64,000 nucleotides of DNA from an uncultured Oceanospirillaceae bacterium (GTDB lineage Bacteria; Pseudomonadota; Gammaproteobacteria; Pseudomonadales; Balneatricaceae). A program made the translations under genes and the position numbers. Every line of letters begins with the position of its first letter. The stretch's first letter is position 1. The stretch is from contig CAJXNY010000019.1 of NCBI GenBank assembly GCA_913057435.1, forward strand, positions 1 through 64,000, given 5' to 3'. Shown one piece after another: positions 34,218 through 46,200 of this stretch. The notes under the pieces are model-generated. The model had not been told where the DNA came from and made no database searches. It worked only from the letters and a program-made list of their open reading frames with translations.

Positions 34218-37200
34218 ATGAAAAACGATTCTTACAGTAATAAAACACGTATATCCTCTGCCATTACTCTGTTCGTGTACTGCTGGCAGTTGTTATTTTT
34301 GTTTATTAGCGATGTTTCTTTCGCTGAAGACGTTGTGTCAGCCAATAGAATTTCAGGAAAAACACCAATTATTGATGCGGCTATTAATGGAACGCCTATT
34401 GTTCATATTGCGCCGCCAAACGATGATGGACTATCACACAATCAATATAGCCACTTCAATGTCGGCCCAGATGGACTGATCCTTAACAACTCAACTGAAT
34501 CTGTTCAAACCCAACTGGGCGGTTGGATTACAGAAAGCTTACAGTTGCTGGAAAAACCTGCTGATTTGATATTGAATGAGGTTACCAGTACACATCTCTC
34601 AAACCTGAATGGCTTTATCGAAGTAGCCGGGCCTAAAACTGACCTTATAATTGCTAATCCAAACGGCATAAATTGTGCTGGTTGTGGCTTTATTAACAGT
34701 AATAAAGTAACCATGACAACGGGTGTTCCCGTTTTTAATCAAGAAGGGGCGTTAGGTTATTTAGATGTTACGCGTGGAAATATTAATATATCGGGTGCTG
34801 GTGTTAACGCATCTGAGTTAGAACAGCTTGATTTATTGGCGCGTAGTTTAGTTGTTGAAGGGGATGTATGGGCACAAAAATTAAACGTCTTAACCGGAAG
34901 TCAGCGAATACTTCCTGCTGATCTATCACACACCTCAATTCAAGGATCAGGGTATAAGCCTTTATTTGCTGTTGATGTAAAAAATGTGGGTGGAATGTAT
35001 GCCAATACAATTCACTTAATTGCAACAGAAGAAGGGCTAGGTGTTAACAGTACCGGTCGAATTGTTGCATTGGATGATGATTTAACACTGTCCGCTAATG
35101 GTGATGTTAGCGTAGGTGAAGTTCATGCAGCTAACAAGATATCCATTGGTGCTGAAGGCGATGTTTTTCTTAATGCAGAAACAACTTCTGTTGGTTTAAC
35201 TATTGTCGGGTCGGGAAGAGTCCTGCAAGCTGGCTCAGTTCAAGCAAATAATATAAATATATCGGCAAAAATTGTAAAGAATACGGGTAGTATTTTTCAG
35301 GACTCGTCTCTGAAGAGTAATGCGCTGGTTGTGAAGGCCGATAGTGATATAACCAACAGTGGACGCATCCACAGTCAGTCGGGATTGTATCTGAAATCTG
35401 CCACCCTCATTGATCAGGCTGGAGTTATTTCCAGCAACAGTTTGATAACAATTGATGCTGATGACATAAGACTTGATGGTACTCAGTTGTATTCAACAGA
35501 GGGTGTTACGGTAACGTCTGGGAAAGTTATTTCAAGTAAGGCAACTATCGGTTCTGAGGGTACTGTTTCGTTGCATTCAAAGGGCAGCGTAGTCCTTACT
35601 GATACTGATGTTATCACTGACAATGAAGTGGTCATTAAGTCGGGTAGCCTGGCGGTTACTGATAATGGACGTATTGATTCTGTTAAAACAACAATACATA
35701 CAGATAATCTTAGCAACACATCCCTTATTTCAGGAAAAAGCGAACTAACCGTTGTATCAATAAGCACAAATAATACTGAAAGCGGATTGATTGGTGGCGG
35801 TTTCGTTACCATTAATACTGAATCCCTCTCAAATAGATCTGCAACCATTCAGGCATCTGATAGCCTCATGATCTCTGCAAGATCGGTAATAAATAGTGGA
35901 AGTGGTGATAAAGAGGGGCTGATAAGTCTTGGTGATGTAAAAATAAAATCACACGATTTTGATAACAGTACAGGGAAGGTTGTAAGTAAAGAAACACAGG
36001 AAATTAATGTATCTGGGTCTATCTTAAATGATGATGGGTTGATTCAATCAGGCAATGATTTAAATATAAATTCTAATGAATTCTCTAGTGATAATGGCAG
36101 GCTTTCATCTGTAAAAAATATTAATCTGGATGTAAATAATAGCCTCTCAATTGATAATTCTACTGCTTACGCTGATGGTTCTATAAAAGTAGATGCCGGC
36201 CGGGTAAACGGTAGCAGTAATACCATTCAAGCTATTGATAATATTTCTATAACTGCCACAGGCCAGCAACTGACAACAACCTCCCTATATGCCGGGGGAA
36301 ATCTTGATTTAGTTGCGACTGCCGGTGGGTTGGATTTTAATACAAGTCATCTAAATAGTGATAGAGAGGCCACGCTTACTGCTAGCGGTGCCGTTAATCT
36401 TGATAACGGTTCTTTGCTTGCTGGTGAAAATGTTGGTATCCAGGCTGGAGAAGTTAGTAACGAGTCTGGGATTATAGCCGCAGGATTATCAGGCCGTTAT
36501 TCAACATTAACAATAGACAGTGGGCACCTGGATAATCGATCTGGCACTATTGTAAACCGTTCAGGAAAGGCCGTTATCAATACAGCCGGAAGTATGGTTG
36601 ATAACCGTAATGGATGGATTGAAAGTACACAATCACTGACAATCGATGCAGGACATCTGAATAATTCAAAAGGCCAAATAAAGAGTGCCGGGGCGGTATT
36701 GTCCGTGTCTAGTCTCACCAATAATAATGGGCTGGTTCATAGTTCAGATCAGCTGACTATAAATGCATCTTCCGTTGAAAATAATGCTGGGTTGCTGCAG
36801 TCCGCTGGCGCATTGGTGATTGCTGCCAATAACGTGACTAATTATGGCCGTGCTGTCTCGAATGGCATTGTCAGCATGAACAGTATTACTCTGCGGGCTG
36901 ATTCATTTGATAATAGATCAGGGAGGGTTATTGGTGAGGCGGATGTTAGTTTTAATATTGAAAACACTCTGGATAACACCTCCGGTGAGATCCATTCTGG
37001 CCGGAGCCTGGATATTACTGCAGGACGGTTTGCATCGGCAGACAGCAAGTTAGTTTCTGATTTAGACACCAGAATATCAACTAAGGGTGATACAACACTT
37101 ACGCGTGCTGCTATTCATAGCAACGGAAAGCTGACTATCGATGCTGCTGTGGTTAATGCCGCAGAAGTTGATATTCAATCCCAGCGTAGTACTACTATTC

Positions 37201-40200
37201 GGGCAGAAAGTCAGCAACTGACCCATGCAACAATTAATAGCGGGGGAGATCTGTCGCTAAGTGCTACGTCGGGTGATCTGCAACTCAGTGGCTCGGTAAT
37301 CAACGTTGCCGACGCTGTTGGTCTGGATGCTGCCAATACGGTCAATATAGACCAGGCCCGAGTTTTAAGTGGTGGGGGTATTGATGTAGAAGCCCGTTAT
37401 ATAACGAATCGATCTGGAGAAATAAGTGCAGGCCTGATCAAAGGTAACGCAGCCTTTAATATTAGTGGTGGGGCGGTAGATAACACATCAGGCCTGATCT
37501 TTAGCAACAATGGCAGCCTGCAGATAAACACTGATGACAGTAGCCTCAACAACAGCAGTGGGCGTATTGAAAGCCAGGGTGCGCTGGTGTTGCAAACTGG
37601 TGGCCTGAACAACACCGATGGCACCGTACTGGGTCACAGTCTCAGCCTGGCGGGAACCGACATCGACAACCGTGGTGGCACCCTGAGCAGCAATGGCCAG
37701 ATGGACTTGCAGCTAAACAGCCTGAACAACGACACCGGGCTGGTGCAATCCGGTGATGGCCTTGCGCTCAACGCAGGGCAGATCAGCAACCGCGCTGATA
37801 ACGATGAACAGGGCATCTTCAGCCAGGCTACTCTGACGGTTATCGCCGACACGCTGGACAACCTCTTTGGCAACATCGCCAGCCTTGGGGCGCTCGAATT
37901 TGATGTGAGCGACCAGTTGAACACCCAGGACGGCACGATCCAGTCGGCCGATAGCCTGACCCTCAAAGCGGGCACCCTGCAAGGTACACGCGCCGATATT
38001 ACCGCAAGCCAGGCACTTAACGCTGACATCACCGGCCTGGCCACACTGGATAATGCCAACCTGAACGCCGGGCAGGCATTGAACCTCACCGCAGGCCAGA
38101 TTACGGCCGATACAGCACAGTTGTATTCCGAGACAGATATGGCCGTAGCGGCGGCGGATATCCAGCTGACCAGCAGTGTGCTCAATAGCCAGCGAGATCT
38201 GGCATTAAACGCCAGTGCAGGCGAGATTAATCTGCAGGGCAGTGATCTGAGCAGTGTGGCCGATGCCAGCCTGCAGGCCAGCGGGCGCATTAACCTTGAC
38301 GATGGTGTGCTGGCCAGTGGTGGCGATGCCACCCTGACAGCGGCAGAACTAAGTAACCGCGCTGGCCAGATCAGTGCCGGATTACTGGAAAGCAACACCA
38401 CATTGCAGCTGACCACCGGCTCGCTGGATAATACAGATGGCCTGATTTTCAACAACAGTGGCACTCTGCAGATCGACACTGGCAGCAGCCAGCTCAACAA
38501 CCACACCGGGCGCATTGAAAGCCAGGGCGCGCTGACTCTGTTAACCGGTGCCGTTGATAACACTGAAGGCACCGTGCTGGGGGACGGCATCAGCCTGACC
38601 GGTAGCGATCTCGACAACCGCGAAGGCACCCTGAGCAGCACGGACCAGGTGGACCTGCAGCTAAGCAGCCTGAACAACGACACCGGGCTGGTGCAGTCCA
38701 GCGACGCGCTGGCGATCAACGCCGGGCAGATCAGCAACCGCGCTGATAACGATGAACAGGGCATCTTCAGTCAGGGTACTCTGACGGTTATTGCCGACAC
38801 CCTGGACAACCTCTTCGGCAGCATCGCCAGCCTGGGCAATATGGTGATTGATGCTGAGTCCAGCCTGAACACAGCTGACGGGATCATTCAGTCAGCCGGT
38901 GATCTCAGTCTCCAGAGTGGTCAACTCACCGGTGATCGTGCACAGATTATCGCCACAGGGTCTGCGCAGCTGGGTGCGACGGGCAATCTGTCGCTGGACG
39001 CCAGCACGATCACGACCGGCCAGCAGCTGGTGCTGATCGCAGATGTGATAACCGGGGACACTGCTGACCTCCAGTCGGGTGGAAATCTGGATATTACGGC
39101 TGGGAATATCACGCTTGCAAATAGTACCGCTAATACCCAAGGCAACCTGCTACTCAAAGCAGAAAGCAGTGCGCTTGATCTGACGGGATCAGGCCTCAGT
39201 GTTAACGGAGCTTCTACGCTGACCTCCACTGGCAGTATCGATCTGACTGATGCCGAGCTGGTCAGTGGTGCCGGGGTGGCTATCAATGCCAAAGCACTGA
39301 CAAACCTTAGGGGCACCGTGATCGCCGGAGCGAATAGCAGTAACGCTGATCTGATCCTTTCAACCGATGCCATTAACAACCGTGACGGCACGCTGCTCAG
39401 TACAACGGGCCGTGTTGATATCAACAGCCATGGACAAACAGTTGATAACACGCGGGGTGTGATTGACGGGCACAGTGCGGTAATGGTTAACAGTGGTGAT
39501 CTGAACAACAACAGCGGTTTGCTTCAATCATCGGGGAACATTGCGCTCAACGTTAAGCAGCTCTCCAATACCGATACCCAGTCTGACAAAGGGATTGTCA
39601 GCCTGGGCTCCCTCAGCCTTTCCGGCAGCAGTTTTGATAATCGTAATGGCCGGGTTGTCAGCCAGGGTACACAGCAACATTCATTCAGTGGGGCTATCAG
39701 CACCCGTAATGGATTACTGCATTCTGCCAGTACGCTGACACTGAATGCTCAAAGCCTGGCGGCTGGGGGTGGCACAATCAGCGCAGACGGGAATATGCAG
39801 CTGAGTACCGCAGCAAGCACGGAGCTGGGCAGTGCTGAGGTCTATAGCGGTGGCCAGTTACGGATTAATGCATCGAATATTCAATCTTCGGGTTTCCTGC
39901 AGTCATCTGCGGCGATGCAGCTGAGTGCCGGTGGCCTGCAACTCTCTGGTGCAACGCTGAACAGCCAGCAGGATCTGACGTTGACGGCAAGTAGCGGCGG
40001 CATCACCTTACAGGACAGTACCGTCAGTGCGTTGGGGAATGCAGCATTGTCGGCAACGGGCACCGTCTCCAATCAACGCGGCAGTATTTCTACCGGTGGG
40101 GGCGTGCAGATAGCCGCATCGCAACTGGATAATACCGACGGAACCATGGTTGCCGGGTTAAGTGCCAGTAATGCCTCACTGGCCATTGATGCGAGTACCA

Positions 40201-43200
40201 TCACCAATGCTGGCGGCACGCTGGCAACGCAGAATGGCGATATAACCCTCGATACCAACGGCAATGCGCTTGATAACAGTAAGGGTACTGTTCAAGCCGG
40301 TGGTGCACTGGTGTTGGCGGGTATTTCTGCTATAAAAAATACCGACGGTGTACTGATCTCGGGTGAAGAGCTTAGCCTCAATTTACAATCGCTGGATAAC
40401 ACCCGAGGGCTGATTCAGGCCGGTGGCAGCCTTGATCTTGGTGTACAGGGTACGATTAACAATAGCGGTACAAAAAGCAGTGGTGGCCTGGTTACCTCGG
40501 GTGATCTGACGATCAGCGCAGCGGGTATTGATAATCAGAATGGTTATATTGCCAGTGCTGGCAAGCAGGATTTTGATTTAACCGGTGATCTTAATAACAG
40601 TTCAGGCGAATTAATAAGCCAGGGCGATATGTCACTGGATGCAAATAATATTAACAACAGTCAGGGTTATATTTCTGGCCAGAAAGCCGCGACGGTAACG
40701 GCAAATCAGATTAATAATAACAATGGCACAATCGAGTTTGAGGGTGAGGCCCTGCTGAAGGTTGCCTCATTACAAAATGATGGTGGTGAACTTGCCTCTA
40801 ACACCTTGCTCACGGTTGAAACCAGCAGTACACAGCTACAGGGAAAGCTGGCATCACAGTATGATCTGGTACTGAAGCTCGACGGTGATTTTAATAACAC
40901 CTCGGAGCTGATTGCGGGTAACAGCCTGTCCATCACCGCCAACAGCTTTACCAACAGCAGCCTGCTGTCCAGCGCCTACACACTGGAGCTGAACGGAACC
41001 GACCTGACCAACGATGGCCAGATATACGCGACCGACCTGCGGCTGAACATGTCACAAGGGCTGTTTAACAACAGCGGTGGAGTTATTGATGGTGATAGCG
41101 TACTGATCGAAGGCGGCTATCTACACAACTACGGCCGCATCTACGGCGATGATATTGGGATAGGTTCCAGCACCTTCCATAACTACAGCAACGCCGTTAT
41201 TGCATCCCGTGGTTCATTGGCTCTTGATAACCAGACAATAATCAATGAACAGGATGCAATGATTTACAGCCTGGGCGATATGAGTATTCGCTCAGGCTCT
41301 GTTTCCAATAATGCCGCGTTGATTGAAGCTTCAGGTAATTTATCTATTGTTGCGGGAAGTCTGACTAACTCAAATAGCGGTGTTGAATTTACAGTAGAAA
41401 ATGATCCGCAGACATATGGCTATTGGAAAGAAAAGCAAGTATGGGGGCAGCCTATCGGTTCAGGGTTTAGGGTTTCTGGTGATATCCAGCAACATGAAAT
41501 TTGGGATGCATTTGGTGGTTCTAATTACTTTACTATACGTGAATATATTGATGTAGAACGTACTGTTGTAAATGCCTCTGCCCCAGGGAAAATTATTGCT
41601 GGCGGAAATATGACTATTTCCGGGGGAAGTGTCACAAATACAGATAGCATTATTCTGGCTAGCGGGGGCTTAAATGTAGCCTCTAGCCTTGAAAGTATTG
41701 AATCAGTTTCGCTATCAAAAACCACGACTATAAAGCGAGATGTACATAACCATATGGTTAGTTTATCTGACAGCTTATCTGACAGCAGAGGTTATACTTG
41801 GGTTACAACGGTCACGGTTAATACTGAAGAGTCGGCTGCTAGCCTCGCCTACACCCTTGGCGGCACCGAAGCACAGCAGTTAATCGCCCAATACAGCAGT
41901 GGCTCTGCCGGTAATAGCGGCGCACAGGGCGCCACGGCAGGTGAAGTTGCAGCCCATAATGTGCAAGGCGGCGATGTACAGAACCAGGCTGCTGGCACGG
42001 CAACCGGCACGTTGCAGGGTGAAGGCAGCTCGGGTGTTGCCTCTGCGCAGTTAAGCCCGGATAGCACAGCATCGGGGTTACAGTCGCAAACCGCAGCCAG
42101 CGCTGTGACGGTTGGCGATCATACGCCTGCCACTGGTAGCGGGGCACAAGCCGTACAGGCCTCTGCAGCGGTAGCGACAACAACCGTGGAGGGCTACCAG
42201 ACGGGTGTTGCTGCCGATGTTAAAAACCTGCTGTCTCAATCGTCCCCCGGCGCGGTCACGGTTGCTAACCTGCCGACGGCTGCCAATGGTGCAACCAGCT
42301 CTGTTGCAGGGGCCAATGCTGCTGATGCGCGAGCGGCATCACTGGCTTCCGTAGGTTCCCGTATCAATGATATGCAGCTGGCGGGCGGTAAGCCGATTTC
42401 CGGTGAAGCGTTGAATACCACGGTTATTACCACCAACCGGCCTGCACCGGTTACCCCGCCGTCCAACAAGCTGTTTGTGCTGAATACTTCCCCCGAAGCT
42501 GACTACCTGGTCGAAACTGATCCGCTGTTCACCCGCCGGGAAACCTTCCTCGCTTCCGATTACATGCTGGATCAACTGGCCAAAGACCCCTCCCGCCAGC
42601 TGAAACGCTATGGCGATGGGTTCTACGAACAGCGACTGGTGACTGAGCAGGTTACGCAGATGACAGGTCGCCGTTATCTGTCGGGCTACAGTGACTCGCA
42701 AGATCAATTTCAGGCGCTGATGGACAGCGGAGTTGAGTTTGCCCAACGTTTCCAGCTGTCGCCCGGTGTGGAACTGAGCGCCGATCAAATGGCCCATCTG
42801 ACCAGTGATATCGTCTGGATGGTCGAAACTTCCGTCACCCTGGCCGATGGCACCAGCACCACCGTGCTGACACCGAAGGTTTACCTGGTCAGTGTTGATG
42901 AAGAAGACCTCTACGACGGTGGCGCACTGGTGTCCGCCAGCGATATCACCATCGACACCGACGGCGCGATTCGTAATGAAGGTTCCATGCTGGCGGATAA
43001 CGGCATCCGCCTGCGCAGTGGTCAGGACATTGCTAACCTTGGTCAGCTGAAAACCGCGGGTGATATCACGCTGGATGCACAGAACAATATTCTCAACCAG
43101 GGTGGACGCCTGGGCGGTGGTGGCCTGATTCAGGGAGCCAACATAGCCCTCACCAGCTACACCGGCAATATCATCAGCCAGAGCACCCTCGCACAAACAG

Positions 43201-46200
43201 AAACCACAGTAACGGTAAATGGTCGTAGAACTCTCACGGATATTGACAGCCATATCGCCGGAAACCGCGCAGGCATCCAGGCAACGGGCAGTCTGCAGCT
43301 CAATGCTGCACAGGATATCCAGTTAAAAGCGTCTGATCTTGAGGCCGGTAAAACTCTGCTGCTAAATGCCGGTAATAACATTGAACTGGGCGCACTGGTT
43401 GAACATGACCGTACAGAGCGACGCTGGCGGCGTGGCCACAGCAATAGCGACACCCTGACTAACCAGGTCACCCGGTTGACTGCCGGTAGCCATGCTGAAC
43501 TGACCGCCGGGAACGATCTGAACCTGGATGGCACCGCCGTCAAAACTGGCGGCAACCTGGCGCTCAATGCCATCAACAACATCAATCTGAACGAACTGCA
43601 CGACAGCACCGTCACGGAGAGTCGCTCTACCAAAAAGAGAAGCTTTGGCCGTAAAAAAGTCTCGGTTAGCAAAAGCACCCGTATCGACTCAATCGGGGTT
43701 GGCCTTGATGTGGGCAACAACCTGTTGATCAACGTTGCCGGTACGGACGACAACGGACGGCTGCAAACCCGTGACAGTGGTGATGTAAATATCACCGCGG
43801 CCAACATCAATGTTGCCAACAATGCTGTGATGCTGGCTGGGGGTGATCTTAACCTGAACGCCGGTAGCCAGGTTGATGACAGCTATAGCTACAGCTATAA
43901 AAAAGGCCTCTTTGGACTGAAACGTACCAAAGAATCGAACGACAGCCACATGGTAGACGTTGTTTCGACAACTCTGAATGTCGGCGGTAACAGCCTGCTG
44001 CAGGCCGATGGCGATATCAACCTGACCTCTGCTGATCTGAATACCACCGGCACCACCCAGCTGATTGCCACCGGTAACAATGGCCCTGGCACAGGCAATA
44101 TCAACCTGCTGGCCAGCCGTGGTGAGCAACGGCAGATTCATGAATATTCTAAATCAGGCTTTAAATTGAGCCTGGATTACAAAAAAGGTTTTCTGGAACG
44201 CAAAAAAACCAGCGAAAGCCACAGCAAAGAACTGGGTGTGCTGACCTCCACCTACATCGATTCCGGTGGTGACATCAGCCTGAGCAGTCAAAACAACATC
44301 GCCATTATTGGCAGCGAGCTGAACAGCGACAACGGCGGCCTGACACTGACCGCCACCGAAGGCAGCGTCGCCGTCTTCGCAGGTACCGGTAGCCTGACAG
44401 AAACCGATACCAGCAGCAGCGACAGCCTGAGCTTTAACCGTCGGGAAGTACATGTTGACCAGCGTACACGTAGCGTTGACGAAGCCATTGGCAGCGTGCT
44501 CAGTGCCGAAGACGTTGCAATCAATGCAGGCCAGCACATCAACATTGTTGGCTCTGCGCTGGGTGCTAATAACAGCATTAGCCTGAATGCAGACGAAGAT
44601 ATCAATATCAGCAGCGCTGCGACCTCCACCGACGAAAACTACACCAGCCACAGTTCGACTACCGGAGTGTTTTCCAGTGGAGGCCTGTCCGTGACGGCGG
44701 GCAGCCAGACTGAAGACATCACTCAGATGAGTCATCAGGTGCTCCAGGTGGGCTCTGAGCTGCTTACCCGCGACGGTGATATCACTGTTAACGCTGGTAA
44801 TGACCTGAACGTAACCGCCTCTCGAATGGATGCACTGACAGGTGATATCAGCCTTGAAGCGGATAACGTCAACCTCAACAGCGCCTATAACACCATCGAC
44901 GATAGCTATGAGCACTACTTCAAGCAAAGTGGCCTCAGCGCCAAGCTTTCACTGGGCGTACTGGATACTGCTGTAACTGCCGTCAATGCTCTGAAATCAG
45001 CCAGCAGTACAGACAATGCCCGCCTGACAACCCTGCAAGCAGCACGTACCGCTATCCACACCAAAAAGCTGCTGCAACAAACGGGCGTACTGGATATCAG
45101 TGCTGAGGAGGCTAAAGACGGTTTAAATAACGAACTTGACGCGCTAGATAATGACCTTGATGCCCTGGCTAACGGTGAGATCACCAGCGTTGAAGACGTC
45201 AAACAGCTGGAGAGCAGCATCGAACTCTCTATCAGCGTAGGCAGCAGTTCATCGTCACAGACCAGCAACAGCCACCAGGCCCAGGCCCTGGGCAGCACCC
45301 TGCAGGCCGGTAACAACATCAAAATCGTCGCCCGTGCCGATGATCAGCGTGAAGACAGCGGCAATATCAACAGCACCGGTAGCATCATTCGTAGTGGGGT
45401 AGAAAAAGAAGAAGACAGCACCGAGGCAACGATCCCTGCCGTCGAAGCGAGCGGCGATATCACCCTGATTGCAGCGAACAAGATCAACCTTGATAGCGCT
45501 GAAAAGCGCTACGAGTCTGACAGCGAAAGCAAAAGTAAAAGCTGGGGAGTGGGCGTAAAAATCAGCACCGGGCAAGGCACGGGCGTATTTGTCTCGGCCA
45601 GCAACGCCCGTGGCCTGATCAACCAGACCAACCTGGAATATCTGGAAACCCAGCTGGGTGCCAACAACGGCAACGTCACGCTGGAATCAGGCGGCGACAC
45701 CACCCTGCACGGTGCCCAGGTCTCCGGTGACAGCGTAATCGCTGACATTGGTGGCGACCTCAACATCATCAGCCAGCAAGATGAAGACCACTACCAGAAT
45801 GACCAGAAATCTGCGAGTGCTGGTGTAACCATAGGCCCCTCGTCGTCCTTCTCCTTTAACTACAACAAACTGGATGCAGACTCCGACTACATCGCCGTGC
45901 AGGAACAGAGCGGTATCTTCGCCGGTGACGGCGGCTTCGATATCACCGTCGGCGGCAATACCGATTTGAAGGGCGCTGCAATCGTCGGCAGCAACCCGGA
46001 CAACAACCGCCTCAGCACCGGCAACCTCAGCTGGGATCAGCTGGAAAACCACGCCGAATACGACATCGACAGCGTCAGTGTAGGAATCAGTGTCTCTGGT
46101 AGCGGCGGCGCCATTCCAAGCGGTGGCATGGCCGATGACAGCGGTAGTGCCAGTAGTACTACGTTTTCGGTAGTGTCTGATGGCACGATCATCACACGAG

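Noticed and set aside
37634-38764. A 376-codon open frame antisense to cdiA
   Set aside because: It is a by-product of the repetitive, GC-rich coding text on the plus strand; it has no ribosome binding site, signal or domain.
36458-40250. CRISPR or simple tandem repeat array
   Set aside because: The repeats are long, coding and in frame within one giant protein; there are no short identical repeats with unique spacers.
42339-43253. A 304-codon antisense open frame in cdiA
   Set aside because: Low-complexity mirror of the FHA/linker region; no family features and no promoter logic.
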